Assembly: GCA_900074725.1 (NCBI GenBank)
Contig: LT598455.1
Coordinates: 931,802-995,801, forward strand
Origin: Lachancea dasiensis
Taxonomy: Eukaryota; Ascomycota; Saccharomycetes; Saccharomycetales; Saccharomycetaceae
Direction of reading: 5' to 3'
DNA length: 64,000 bases
Shown: piece after piece, positions 19,708 to 30,165 of the stretch
Layout: each line of letters begins with the position of its first letter
Position numbering within the stretch: position 1 is the first letter of the stretch
The notes under the pieces: model-generated
Seen by the model: the letters and a program-made list of their open reading frames with translations, nothing else
Database searches by the model: none
What the model was told of the DNA's origin: nothing
Made by a program: the position numbers and the translations under genes

Positions 19708-20273
19708 AGTTTTTTCAGTCGCTGTAGACGAAAGAAAAAAATGACATAGGCCAGCGTCAGTTTGGTAGAAAGTGATGTGGACCAGCGACCAGAACGGCAG
19801 GTCCACAGGGTCCTGGGGCTGGTACCAGCTGGTTAGCACGTCGTACAGCGAGTGGCGCGTGTGTGTCTCGTCTGTGTTCCACTTTTGTGTCGTTTTCTTT
19901 TTGCGTCGCGAAGATGGCCCTCCCCTCTAACACTACTTCACAGCCCCGGGAAGCATCTGCTGGGAGATGGTTGGGTAGCAGCAACGCTTTTGTCGCTGCG
20001 GTGCGCCAGTGCACGCTTGGATCCATGCTATGTTCCTCCAAAACCTAAATGGACGGCCTCTACTGCGTCGAAAATCGAAAAACGAACGTTTCAATTAACC
20101 TCATCGCCGTTTATGTAATTAGTACCAGCTAGCTACTATCAACCATCGGATTGAAAATTACATCTCTTCGCACCCACCGCTTCTGGTCGTCCTCTTTATA
20201 GGAAAAATTAGCGGGAACTAACCCACAAGGTTCACTTCTTTTGTTAAGTGGTCGTGACGGGCGGCACCAGAAA
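19708..20273. other. Remainder of the divergent YDJ1/MTQ1 promoter region
   Basis: No supported gene. Overlapping small frames on both strands between 19757 and 20118 have no family features. Confidence 0.5.
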
Positions 20274-21155
20274 ATGCCTCGTATCAGGCCCTCGACCATC
20301 TGGGAGGCTCATCGACTACACAAAGCGCTGCCTCTTTTGTTACCAGAATGCCGAGCCATACCCATCGCTTTGCAAGAACTACAATGGATACGCAATGAAC
20401 TCGGTGACAAAAAATATAAGATTTGGAAAAGTTGCCGACTGCGATACCACCGTTACCCTCTGCAGTACATTTTGGGCACACAGCCGTTTGGGCCGTTGGA
20501 GATCGACTGCAGGCCGGGGGTTTTGATTCCACGATGGGAGACTGAAGAATGGGCCCTTGACCTGGCTCATCGACTACCACCCGACAAAAACTTGCAGGTT
20601 TTGGACCTATGTACTGGCACGGGGTGCATTCCTCTTTTAATCAAGCGACTCAGACCGCAATTCGCGGTCGGTGCCATCGAGTGCTCGCCTGTGGCTGTGA
20701 AACTGGCATCTCAAAATGCGGAAAAGTTGGGTATCCATATAGATATCTGCACAGAAGACGTCTTGAAGTGCCCGCCGCTACCCCACAAAGTGGACTTCAT
20801 CACATGTAACCCACCGTACATTTCCCGATCGTCTTTTGTCGGCGACACAGCCAAATCAGTTCAATTATTTGAACCCAAGCTGGCACTGATCGGATCATTG
20901 GAATTCTATGAGAACCTTTGCGACTTCTGGATCCACCAAATAGAGGCGTTTGCGTATGAGGTCGGCACTCTGTCACAGTGTAGGTACGTGGAAAGCCGCA
21001 TCGCAGCCGATCCTGCGCTACGAGAACAATGGCGAGTGGGAACTAAGAAAGATTCCAACAACAAGGAGCGAGTGGTGTATGGTTATAAGACTATCAGTGC
21101 AAAGGGTATCGATTGGCATACCTTGTTCCGAGGATTTGGGGGTCCTACATGCTGA
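20274..21155 (+). CDS. MTQ1: Mitochondrial release-factor glutamine methyltransferase
   Basis: An S-adenosylmethionine-dependent N5-glutamine methyltransferase of the HemK/PrmC family (293 residues, yeast 314). In yeast it methylates the GGQ glutamine of the mitochondrial release factor Mrf1. The start is the ATG at 20274; upstream extension begins only with TTG. The N-terminus is basic and acid-poor, compatible with mitochondrial import. Motif I is QVLDLCTGTGCIPLL (around 108-122) and the catalytic NPPY tetrapeptide, diagnostic for this family, is in ITCNPPYISRSSF at about residues 179-182. The gene stops 32 bp from the stop of convergent GCD10, the same arrangement as YNL063W/YNL062C. Confidence 0.94.
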   Translation: MPRIRPSTIWEAHRLHKALPLLLPECRAIPIALQELQWIRNELGDKKYKIWKSCRLRYHRYPLQYILGTQPFGPLEIDCRPGVLIPRWETEEWALDLAHRLPPDKNLQVLDLCTGTGCIPLLIKRLRPQFAVGAIECSPVAVKLASQNAEKLGIHIDICTEDVLKCPPLPHKVDFITCNPPYISRSSFVGDTAKSVQLFEPKLALIGSLEFYENLCDFWIHQIEAFAYEVGTLSQCRYVESRIAADPALREQWRVGTKKDSNNKERVVYGYKTISAKGIDWHTLFRGFGGPTC

Positions 21156-21187
21156 CTCGAGATATCTATAAATTATATGGTACACGA

Positions 21188-22627
21188 TTAATCTAATCTC
21201 TGCTTTTTAGCGTCGGAATCTCCAGTAGACCCAGATTGAATCGAAGTGGGTGCTTTGACATCGTCTGGATTAACTGGGATGACTTTATGACACCACATAA
21301 GATAACCACCGCCGCCCCTCTGGGTCATGAGAGGATGCAAGCGACCTCTGATGGTTTGATAGGGCCTACAACGAGTTTCCATGATCGTTGGGGCCAGGTA
21401 TTCTAAATTTCTGTAAAGAGCGTGGGACAACTCTAGCACGGTTTCCTTGAACTGGCTGTAGCAGACAACGGGCCTGGAACCATGAACTCTTTCTCCCAAC
21501 CTCGGTACAAAGGTGGGTAGATGCAAAGTAGATGCAACGATCAAACCATCATACTGCAGTTTGCTGGTCCAATCGATAATATCGAGTTGACTGTTGTACC
21601 ACTTTAGTCGGCGATAATATGCACCTTTCTTATTGCTTTTCATCAATTTCAGTTGTTCTTCTGATAATGGCGTAAACGCTTCCTGGACCTCAGCTAACGC
21701 CGGCGGCTCAAAGTAGTCCAATATCGACACGGTTTTGACGTGCTTTTGAATGAAATCCTCGGGATAGTTCGAAAATTTAAGTAGGTCTAGGTTGGCGTGC
21801 TCGTTTTCGTGGACCACAATCACCTTTCCAGCTGCATCTGCACTGTGTTCGCCCCCGTACATGCGCTCCAATAAAGCATACACCAGTAAGCCACCAGTTT
21901 CGTCCACGCACAGATAAGTCCCGTTAGACTTGACGTTGGCAAGGTTGAGAATCATCCCTAAACTTTCCTCTGACATATCCATCGCACGCACAACGTCGCC
22001 CTTGTCTAGCAGATACTGTAAAAGCCCGGAACTGCTCAGGTACTCGAGGGTAAAGAACTTGGCAAATTTCTGTTTTTTCCGCTTCAGGTATTTCTCTTGG
22101 GAGTAAACGGTTTTTTGGTGAAAACTACCATGTGCTTCGATCATCTTGTTGATAATTTCTTCACTAGACGCTGTTTGAAGCTTGAGCTGCTCGATTTCCT
22201 CCGTGCTCAATTTCTGGATGCTATTGCCAATATTGATGAGGTGCTGATTATTTTCACTGTTCCCGATGGACTGCAGTTCCGGCTGAGGCGTTGATTCTTC
22301 TTCCAAGCCGAGCGTGGCCCCTGAATTACTAGCAGTGAGGCGACTTCCCAGCACGCGCAGCGTACCCACCGGGATCTTGAACTTGTTTTTCGAGTTTTTG
22401 TTGTCATTCGACGAGCCACTAACCGATACTTTCTCGTCGTCCGCCTGGTCATACTGAATTTCAAACGTCGTTCCGAAAGGAAACCCGACAACGTCGTTTG
22501 TGCGAAATGCGCCAAATTTTCCCAGCGAAATATCCGTGTCAGGTTTGAGCTCGCAGATCTTAAGATTATTTGATGGCAGTCGAAGCAATACGTGTGTATT
22601 GAAGGTAGCGTGTGTAATTGCGTCCAT
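21188..22627 (-). CDS. GCD10: tRNA(m1A58) methyltransferase non-catalytic subunit
   Basis: This is the Gcd10/Trm6 subunit, which with Gcd14/Trm61 makes 1-methyladenosine at position 58 of tRNAs, including initiator tRNA, in the nucleus (479 residues, yeast 478). The N-terminal beta-barrel begins HVLLRLPSNNLKICEL. A family block follows with GSFHQKTVYSQEKYLKRKK, which leads into a degenerate methyltransferase fold (LCVDETGGLLVYALLERMYG) lacking a clear SAM loop, as expected for the partner subunit. The C-terminal half has LQYDGLIVASTLHLP and ETRCRPYQTIRGRLHPLM. The ATG at 22627 gives the family start. Confidence 0.96.
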   Translation of the reverse strand: MDAITHATFNTHVLLRLPSNNLKICELKPDTDISLGKFGAFRTNDVVGFPFGTTFEIQYDQADDEKVSVSGSSNDNKNSKNKFKIPVGTLRVLGSRLTASNSGATLGLEEESTPQPELQSIGNSENNQHLINIGNSIQKLSTEEIEQLKLQTASSEEIINKMIEAHGSFHQKTVYSQEKYLKRKKQKFAKFFTLEYLSSSGLLQYLLDKGDVVRAMDMSEESLGMILNLANVKSNGTYLCVDETGGLLVYALLERMYGGEHSADAAGKVIVVHENEHANLDLLKFSNYPEDFIQKHVKTVSILDYFEPPALAEVQEAFTPLSEEQLKLMKSNKKGAYYRRLKWYNSQLDIIDWTSKLQYDGLIVASTLHLPTFVPRLGERVHGSRPVVCYSQFKETVLELSHALYRNLEYLAPTIMETRCRPYQTIRGRLHPLMTQRGGGGYLMWCHKVIPVNPDDVKAPTSIQSGSTGDSDAKKQRLD

Positions 22628-23749
22628 TATAACAGTGGCTTAAAGACCTACTAAGGGAAGTTCTTTAAGAGCGTATCAAGCTCACTGGTGTATCTACTAC
22701 TAACGATGAGCAGGCCGAGTTGGTCTTAGCCGATGAGTTTGCCTAAGTAATCTTTGAAAAATCGAATCTATGTATCTATATACGGGTATGTATTTATGTG
22801 ACGCTCGCACCTCCTTCGAACAAAGCCTTGTGGATACTCGGTTGAAGTACTTGACACTCTTTCAATATGCCACATGGCTCAAATAATAGGAGAGGACGTC
22901 AATGCATGGATTTAGGTTTTGTGTGGACTGGACCAGCGGCAGGCTCTGTCACCACCAGGTGAAACTCATTCAGGACCCGTTTTGAACCAGAAAACCAACT
23001 CTTAGAGTTTGGGCGGCTCAATACAGTGAATCCAAGTCTTTACATGGAAATATAGACCCTTCTTTTACAGAGTTTATGACGATGACAGTTTTCCGCTCGC
23101 CGGTTGAAATATCACTTTGTACAATAATGTCATCGGTTCCCGCCAGAAGTGAAATATTTTGCCCCAATCCAACTTCATCGCCCTTTCTCGGATGCGGTCG
23201 TTCAAACCTACCATGTTCTATCCATAGGCTTCATGGCAGCTTGAATGCTCTCTTTGGTGCCTTTATGTAGAGTTAAGAATGCACGCTATAGTAGCGTCAA
23301 GAAGAAGAAAAATAAAGACATTCTACTCGACCAAAAGCATCAAACGGCAGTATAGGATGGTCCTGGGCTCCCCGCTAGCCGAGAGCTGTGCTAAAAAGGT
23401 AAGTAAGTTATCCGGCAAACCTAAAATGTCACTACAATCCTGGTCCATTTTATCTGAATAACTTCGAGGGCGCATGAATTATTTCAGGTTCCTTCGCATT
23501 CCAGATGTTGATTAAATCTCTTGGAGCTACACAAACAAAGAGCGTATTGCTGGCCATCATTTTGATCTTTTCCACTCTCATTTTCTTGTTATTTTGTATG
23601 TTTTTTTATTCCATTCCATCAACTGGAAAATTTTCAATTAAAGAAAGCTCATCGCATCTCATCGCATCGCTTGAAAAGTCCAAAATTCAACACACAAGGC
23701 TAACCTGTTGTTTCTATCAGAACCTCGTTAAGCACAAATCGTGATCACA
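22628..23749. other. Divergent spacer between GCD10 and NOP2
   Basis: This 1.1-kb region shows no convincing gene. Two short plus-strand frames (23279-23461, 23505-23744) start with ATG, and the second has a hydrophobic stretch, but neither matches a family I know. The second overlaps the NOP2 control motifs. The last 130 bp are the NOP2 promoter. Confidence 0.5.
23626..23665 (+). promoter_or_regulatory. RRPE and double PAC motifs of the NOP2 promoter
   Basis: GAAAATTTTC at 23626-23635 matches the rRNA-processing element. CTCATCGC occurs twice, at 23648-23655 and 23658-23665, matching the PAC element. They lie 85-125 bp upstream of the NOP2 ATG. This combination is the hallmark of the yeast ribosome-biogenesis regulon (Stb3 and Dot6/Tod6 targets in S. 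cerevisiae). Confidence 0.88.
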
Positions 23750-25675
23750 ATGGGTAGCAGACGTGCAAAGAATAAACAGGCCGCTCCTCCAAGTTTTGAT
23801 GAATTTCAAGCAAGAAAATCTAAGAAATCTGAGCATTCGCACAAAGGAAAGAAAAAGGAGACTAGCGGGGACTCTAAGCCAGTAAGAACCAAGCGAAAGG
23901 CCGATGGAGCTGTTGGTAAAACTAGCAAGAGAAGCAAGTCTGTAAAGGCTGACGTTATAAGCCCAGAGGCTAGCGACGAAGGAGCAGAACTAGTAGGAGA
24001 AGAAGCAGCAGAAGAAGAAGCAGAAGATCAGCTGCCAGAGGTGGATTTAGAGGCTCTCTCCGAGGCTAAGAAATCTCTTTTTGATGACGACGAGGAAGAA
24101 GACAGTGAAGGGTTGGATGAAGACTTGCAGGACGAATTTGACTTGGAGCAGGAGTACGAGGGCGAAGATGACGACGAAGCAGAAGAACGTCCAGTTTTCT
24201 CCGACGAAGAGGAAGGTGACATGGATGAGCTGAACGCAGCAAACATGGAAGCCCTTTCTATGAAACTGGACGAGGAGCAAGCGCTTGAAGAAGAAGAGGC
24301 CGAGGCGGAATTGGCCGAGGCAGCTCAACTACAACCAAGGGCCCAAGTGCTACCAACTCCCGAAGAAGAAGAAGCGCTAGCCAATCAACCTGTTGATTTG
24401 AACTCTGTGAGAACCCGTATGATTGAAATCGTTAAAGTTCTTGAAGATTTCAAGAATCTCGGTGCAGAGGGCCGTTCCAGGAGTGAATATGTTGATCGAC
24501 TCCTTAAGGATATCTGTGAGTACTTTGGTTACAGTCCATTCTTGGCAGAAAAGCTTTTTAATCTATTCTCAGCCACAGAGGCCCTAGAATTCTTCGAGGC
24601 AAACGAGATCGCCAGACCCATCACCATCAGAACAAATAGTTTGAAAACAAGAAGAAGAGACTTGGCTCAAACGTTGGTGAATCGCGGTGTCAATCTGCAG
24701 CCTATCGGCTCCTGGACCAAAGTAGGTCTACAAATTTTTGACTCTCAGGTTCCACTTGGAGCCACTCCGGAGTATTTGGCGGGCCAATATATCCTGCAAG
24801 CAGCGTCTTCTTTCCTACCCGTCATTGCCCTTGACCCTCACGAAAACGAGAGGATTTTGGATATGGCTGCCGCGCCAGGTGGTAAAACTACTTACATTTC
24901 CGCAATGATGAAGAATACAGGCTGTGTTTTTGCCAACGATGCCAATAAAGCTAGAACCAAGTCCTTGATTGCCAACATTCATCGTTTAGGCTGTACCAAC
25001 ACAGTTGTTTGCAACTACGATGCCCGTGAGTTCCCTAAGGTGATCGGTGGTTTTGATAGAATTTTACTAGATGCCCCATGCTCTGGTACTGGTGTTATTG
25101 GGAAAGATCAGTCTGTCAAGGTTTCTCGTACGGAAAAGGACTTTATGCAAATCCCGCATTTGCAGAAGCAGTTACTTTTGTCTGCCATTGACTCGGTTGA
25201 TGCAAACTCCAAAACTGGAGGTATAATTGTATACTCAACATGCTCGGTTGCTGTGGAGGAGAACGAAGCTGTCATTGACTATGCACTAAGAAAAAGGCCC
25301 AACGTTAAATTGGTAGATGCTGGCCTAGAAATTGGTAAAGAAGCTTTCGTCAGTTATAGAGGTAAAAAGTTTCACCCTAGCGTCAAACTTGCCAGAAGAT
25401 ATTACCCACATGTTTACAACGTCGATGGTTTTTTCGTTGCTAAATTCAAGAAGGTCTCTTCATCTAAATACGATGATAATCAAGCAAGCGCCAGGGAGAA
25501 GGAAAACCATGCCAGACAAGAAGCCTTGGAAGAAGGTATTATACACGATGACTTTGCTGATTTTGGTAAAGAAGAAGATGAAAAATATATCGAGAAATCT
25601 AGGAAGATTGGTCTGTTGAAGAAGGGTATTGATCCGAAGGCCGACAAAAGGAAGGAACCTTCAGGAGGCAAATAG
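23750..25675 (+). CDS. NOP2: 25S rRNA cytosine-C5 methyltransferase, nucleolar
   Basis: This RNA m5C methyltransferase acts on helix 89 of 25S rRNA and is needed for 60S assembly in the nucleolus (641 residues, yeast 618). The start is the ATG at 23750, three codons inside a frame that otherwise opens with GTG. The N-terminus is highly charged, with Lys-rich and then Glu/Asp-rich blocks to about residue 200. The SUN-type methyltransferase core follows: SAM-binding MAAAPGGKTTYI (about 371), the DAPCSGTG catalytic motif (about 440) and the second catalytic cysteine in YSTCSV (about 494). The conserved FHPSVKLARRYYPHVYNVDGF closes the domain. The Lys-rich tail resembles nucleolar targeting sequences. 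It is convergent with ARP5, as in S. cerevisiae. Confidence 0.97.
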   Translation: MGSRRAKNKQAAPPSFDEFQARKSKKSEHSHKGKKKETSGDSKPVRTKRKADGAVGKTSKRSKSVKADVISPEASDEGAELVGEEAAEEEAEDQLPEVDLEALSEAKKSLFDDDEEEDSEGLDEDLQDEFDLEQEYEGEDDDEAEERPVFSDEEEGDMDELNAANMEALSMKLDEEQALEEEEAEAELAEAAQLQPRAQVLPTPEEEEALANQPVDLNSVRTRMIEIVKVLEDFKNLGAEGRSRSEYVDRLLKDICEYFGYSPFLAEKLFNLFSATEALEFFEANEIARPITIRTNSLKTRRRDLAQTLVNRGVNLQPIGSWTKVGLQIFDSQVPLGATPEYLAGQYILQAASSFLPVIALDPHENERILDMAAAPGGKTTYISAMMKNTGCVFANDANKARTKSLIANIHRLGCTNTVVCNYDAREFPKVIGGFDRILLDAPCSGTGVIGKDQSVKVSRTEKDFMQIPHLQKQLLLSAIDSVDANSKTGGIIVYSTCSVAVEENEAVIDYALRKRPNVKLVDAGLEIGKEAFVSYRGKKFHPSVKLARRYYPHVYNVDGFFVAKFKKVSSSKYDDNQASAREKENHARQEALEEGIIHDDFADFGKEEDEKYIEKSRKIGLLKKGIDPKADKRKEPSGGK

Positions 25676-25802
25676 AAGAATTCTGCATAAGATTTAATAG
25701 TGCTCTGAGTAAATTGTATATATAGTCAAAGTCATGGTCACAGGCGACTCCCCTTAAATTCATTCTTCACTTCAAATCTTTCGTTAACATACGCTGGTAA
25801 TA

Positions 25803-28040
25803 TTATACATGCCCAATATTACCCAAGTTGTGTTCCTTGATGTAGTCTGCCCCGTACTCATAGTATTCTTCCCTCGTTACAGCAGTTTTTTCATATGCTG
25901 TACCTGACCGCGACAACTTAGCCATACCCTTCCAAGCATCTACAGTGGGGCTCTTCGCTAAATTAACACGCAGCTGGCTGTTGATTGGTAAAAGACCAGT
26001 AAACTCCGAAACAATCCTTTCCCTCATGCCTGGTAACCTCATGTTACCTCCCGTTAGGAACACATTAGATGCCAGGTTCCGAGTGATTGGACTCAACCCA
26101 CGTCTAGATGAACCGAATTTTTTGAGGAGCACAGTTTCGCAGATCTCTGTGATTCCTGCTTGATCCAAGCCACCCATTGATGGCTGGAATATGACTTCTG
26201 GGACTCTGATTCTCTCAATATTCAAATGCATTTGATGTTGTTGGTTGATATCTTCACCATCATGTGGTCTGGGACCTCTCAAAAAGAGATGAAGAGTAGA
26301 GTTTCTCCAGTCATATTGCGCGTCTAAAGTGTCTTCTTCCGTGAAATTTTGATCGAACTCTAGCAACAGTCTCTCCAGTTCGATGATGGCATTATATTCA
26401 TCTTCGATTGCTTGGTCAAGAGCCTCCGGATTGGAGGTTATGTCATTATAAACAAGCCAGTCTTCGTCATTTGCACCAAATGTGTCATTTGGATCATTAT
26501 CAACAGTAGCAACTAGTCTTGATCGTTTCGTTCCAGAGCGAGAATTTTCTTCCGCAAGAGTCGCGATATTTTTCATACGTTTCTGCGCAGCATGAGACTT
26601 TCTGTCTCTCATGTCTGACTTGATTTTCAGCTTCTGCTTTCGCGATTCTATCAGTTCTCCCAAGTTTTTCCTCTTCTCCTTGATCCAATCGGCCAAATTT
26701 TCCTTGCGCCAATTTTCATCCTTTTGTCTAGCTTCTTCTTCTTCTTGCTCTTTCTTGATCCTTTCTTCCTTCGCTTTTATCCGTGCATCTAAGTTTGCCT
26801 TCAAGAGCCTTTGCTTTCGTTTCTCTTTTATCTGTTCTTCATCAAGTTGCTCGTCTGGTATGTCTACCAATTCGAATTTGTTGGCTTCATTTTCATTTTC
26901 TTCGTCGCCTGTTTCCAGAACTTGAGCTTTCTTCAATGTTTTTTCTAACCCGCTTAAGTATTTCCGAAAGTCTTGCTCGTCATCAAAACCAGCACTTTGT
27001 AAGGTTGATAGTATGGCCTTTTTTGGCTGATCTTTCATTTGTTCTTTAAGCTGAGAATAGTATTCATACTCTTCCTCTTTCTGAGCGAGCTTCTCTACAC
27101 GCCTTTGCCTAGCCTGTTCCTGTAACCTCTTCCCTGTCTCTCTTCTCTTTTCGGCTTGCAGGCGGAGCTCCTCTTCGGATTTCTCCTGTTGAACAATTTC
27201 TGAAAAGGGAGCCTCTATTACAACATTTTTAGTCTCAAGTTCTTCCATACTTAGAATCGTTTGAATCTCTTGTTGATAATTGGGGGAAGTATAGCAATGA
27301 TCGTAGTAAAGGGACTGAAATTGTTGAGGAGAAGGTTTGATTGGAAAGTAAGGATATTTCAAAGCCAAAAGATTAGACAAATAATCAACTGAATGACGAC
27401 CGCCCCAATTAATCCTTTTCGCTTCACTGAGTATTCCTTTTCCTTCTACGACAGGTATGATATGCGTGTCTTCATTACCGCTGCTAATTACTAGGCCCGA
27501 AGCAGAAGGATCGTTGTTTGCGTAGAACGAAAATAAACTATCCAGTCCAAACGTAACTTGAGTAGTGCCATAGCATTCAAAAAGTAATTGGTACCAGTTT
27601 TCTCTTTGCGCTTGAAGCGTTGCCAGCCTTTCTGTCATCAAAATTGGATTAGGAACGCCATCCTGGTTATTTACACCTAAGTGGTGGAATGTGTACTCCA
27701 AAATCTCTTCTGTGTAATCCCAGTTTGACACAATAGCACCATCATATGGACTTTTGGCTTGCAGTCGTATACTCAAATCCAGGTTTGTGTCGTTTCCGAT
27801 GAAGGTCAAGTTCTTGTTCTTCTTTCGATCCCTCCATCTAGCTATGCGGTTTGGGAATACATGCGATGGTTCTTCTTGGTTCCCAAAGCCTGCTCTAACT
27901 TCGCTTGAACCAAAATCAATGGCGATTGGCGTTTCAGGGTTATAGCTGTCCTGAGAGTCAAAGGGCTCTGCCCTTTCGGTAAGACTCGGTTCTTTGAGAA
28001 CGTAAGTGGTCAACGGCGCTAAACTTGATCCCCTTGACAT
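25803..28040 (-). CDS. ARP5: Actin-related protein 5, INO80 complex
   Basis: A nuclear actin-related protein and INO80 chromatin-remodeller subunit (745 residues, yeast 755). The ATG at 28040 is used; the frame upstream starts only with TTG. The actin fold opens with PIAIDFGSSEVRAGFGNQEE (nucleotide-binding loop) and resumes at the C-terminus with NVFLTGGNMRLPGMRERI. Between them is the large Arp5-specific insertion (roughly residues 280-560), rich in Lys/Glu/Arg and strongly coiled-coil in character, which contacts Ies6 and the remodeller. The end, EYGADYIKEHNLGNIGHV, is family-typical. It is convergent with NOP2. Confidence 0.96.
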   Translation of the reverse strand: MSRGSSLAPLTTYVLKEPSLTERAEPFDSQDSYNPETPIAIDFGSSEVRAGFGNQEEPSHVFPNRIARWRDRKKNKNLTFIGNDTNLDLSIRLQAKSPYDGAIVSNWDYTEEILEYTFHHLGVNNQDGVPNPILMTERLATLQAQRENWYQLLFECYGTTQVTFGLDSLFSFYANNDPSASGLVISSGNEDTHIIPVVEGKGILSEAKRINWGGRHSVDYLSNLLALKYPYFPIKPSPQQFQSLYYDHCYTSPNYQQEIQTILSMEELETKNVVIEAPFSEIVQQEKSEEELRLQAEKRRETGKRLQEQARQRRVEKLAQKEEEYEYYSQLKEQMKDQPKKAILSTLQSAGFDDEQDFRKYLSGLEKTLKKAQVLETGDEENENEANKFELVDIPDEQLDEEQIKEKRKQRLLKANLDARIKAKEERIKKEQEEEEARQKDENWRKENLADWIKEKRKNLGELIESRKQKLKIKSDMRDRKSHAAQKRMKNIATLAEENSRSGTKRSRLVATVDNDPNDTFGANDEDWLVYNDITSNPEALDQAIEDEYNAIIELERLLLEFDQNFTEEDTLDAQYDWRNSTLHLFLRGPRPHDGEDINQQHQMHLNIERIRVPEVIFQPSMGGLDQAGITEICETVLLKKFGSSRRGLSPITRNLASNVFLTGGNMRLPGMRERIVSEFTGLLPINSQLRVNLAKSPTVDAWKGMAKLSRSGTAYEKTAVTREEYYEYGADYIKEHNLGNIGHV

Positions 28041-28365
28041 TCTTTCAAACAAAATAGGCGATCCGAGCGCGCGCAAATTGGGCCAGGAGGAGTGCTTAGG
28101 CTGTAATTGTTGAAGTTGAACTAAACAATTTTGGAAGTGTCTAATTAAAAAATTGTACTTTGACTAGAAACCTGATTATATACATCAATTTCAAATAGAC
28201 GACAACCGGTAAGAATTTGCCCCCTCAATTCGGTGAGTTTCCGCTATAGTAATTATCTTGGCGGATCTGCTACTAACTTATCAAATACAGATCCCTTTTA
28301 TTTATACCGCTAGTATACCTTGTTGATTTTCTAAAGAATAGTAATTTTTAGCCTTTCGTCGGCTC

Positions 28366-30165
28366 TTAACAATGGCCCTGAGTACACGTTACTCTCCTCA
28401 CGGTCGTTGAGTTGGGGCTTTGGTTTGAGTTGGCATATTTTTCCATGCTTAGAGCATTTGAAAATCGACGATGTGCAAGGCCTTCTCTCTTTTCAGCTAT
28501 AAGAGCGTACTGGAGGTACTCTTGTTCTGATAGGGTCGTCAAAACAAAGATAGCGTTCATTATAGGCAAGTGTACCCTTTTGCTCAAATCCAAAAGAAGT
28601 TAAGCATGCTGCCTTTACATTTCCCAGTAATAAGCGCCATTTCATTGCTTAAGCGCCTCGACGCTGTTGACGAAGCAGTCGAGACAGATGTCATTGCCGG
28701 GCCATTTCTTGCACGTATTTCTTTCCACCAACGAGTTGACAAATAACTCCGTTTTTGTGACGACTTTGTCTGCAGAATATAGTGACGAATGGACGCGACG
28801 TCTGAGACATAAACCCAAAAGGCCTTCGAGTTTTGGCCAAACTCCTCGAGAGAAGGGGTTGGGCTGTAGTGCAAATTGAGTAATCTTCACCACGCCGAAA
28901 TCTGCCCGATTGGCAATGTTTTGAAGAGCATGATAAAATCCCTTGCCTAGACCAATTCTATGCAAAGTCGAACACCCTGACTTTTCGGAGGGGAAAAAAG
29001 CTGCCGAATTGAACTGCCAATGAGCTCTAGTCCAAATTCAAGATTGATTGCTAGCAATCTTTTTTTTACTTCTAGCAACTCTGCTTTCGAACTGAGTATC
29101 TCTGCTTTGTGATTTGGTACATTCGAATGTTGATTCAAGTGCACTTACTCATTTTGGTTTCCTATTCTCGGTTCAAAAGAAAGTGTTCTTCGATACTTAC
29201 AACCTTCGGTTTTTAATCCTCAAGATGTGCACCCGGCGTCTTCTCAAAAAGTTGAGAGGGGGCTGAAATGAGCGGAACATTGAAACTTTTAACATAGCAG
29301 ACACAGCATTCAGCGATAAAGTCCTAGGTTTCCTTGGCGCTAGAAAACCTGTTGCTCAAATTTTGGGAGGCCGTAAATATGAGAATTGCCGGAGTATCGT
29401 TGCTATTCCAGGAGTGGGATAAGTACCTCTTTACATGGTTTATGCTGCAAAATTTGGAATCAAATTTTTGTGACATAAAGTTAGCCACGATGACAGAGGT
29501 AAGTTTAACTAAAGCACTGCAAGGTACCAGATTTTCAGCAATCACTTTCAAGGGATTGTTTACAATATCTCTAATGGGCGCTGAGTCGGGAAACTCTTTC
29601 TGAATGTCTCCAACGATTTCATTTTGTACGCTTAATTTGCCTCTGCATAGATCTTTAATCGATCTGCTCAGTGGGAAGGAGGCGATATCAGGGGATTTCA
29701 CTTTGCCAGAAGCTATAGATCTTAAGATTAAATCTACGGTAAGTACTGGCTCGGATCCAAAACTTTGCCTAACACTATGCTTGATTGATTCGAAAACCCC
29801 ACATTCTTGGAGACGACCTTACTTGTGCAATCCCTACAATCTGCAGCTTTACCACCACCGCAATGCATAAAATTTTCTCATTTTATTTATCGGTAGCTTA
29901 TGTCTTCCACATTTCTGACGACAGAAAAGATCTGTCGTCGTTTGGATAGACTAGTTGCATTTTCACAGCTGGAATTTTGGGCTAGAGTTTTCTTGGCAAC
30001 GTTTGCCAAGATAGGTTGCGGGCCCACTTCCATAAACCTTTCGGTTTTGAATTCATTAAAAATAACATTGTGGGTTTCAATCCATCTAACTGGCCAAGCA
30101 AATTGACGAGCCAGTAGCTCTGCCAATAGAAGATGATACAGTTCGTGTCTATTTTTAGTCTTCAT
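28366..30165 (-). pseudogene. FAS2: Decayed, internally deleted copy of fatty acid synthase subunit alpha (FAS2)
   Basis: The minus strand carries colinear fragments of FAS2, whose intact product is about 1887 residues. Fragment 1 (30165-29887) starts with an ATG that aligns with the FAS2 start and covers residues 1-92 (AELLARQFAWPVRWIETHNV, ERFMEVGPQPILANVAKKTL), then stops. Fragment 2 (about 29755-29324) covers the acyl-carrier region (SRSIKDLCRGKLSVQNEIVG); the phosphopantetheine serine of GGKSTVQNEI is Leu. Fragments near 29144-28880 resemble residues about 320-400. Fragment 5 (28593-28366, SEQEYLQYALIAEKREG) resembles residues about 1710-1760. The ketoreductase and ketosynthase domains are missing, and the fragments lie in different frames with stops between. 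The copy is non-functional and old. FAS2 is a host gene, and no FAS gene is near this locus in S. cerevisiae. Confidence 0.85.

Noticed and set aside
23596-23720. Possible NOP2 leader intron (GTATGT at 23596, TTTCTATCAG ending at 23720).
   Set aside because: The branch site is poor, and the RRPE and PAC promoter elements lie inside it, so transcription most likely starts downstream of the donor.
23279-23744. Two short ATG frames upstream of NOP2, one hydrophobic, with a GTAAGT between them.
   Set aside because: No TACTAAC-like branch site is present between them and neither resembles a known small protein.
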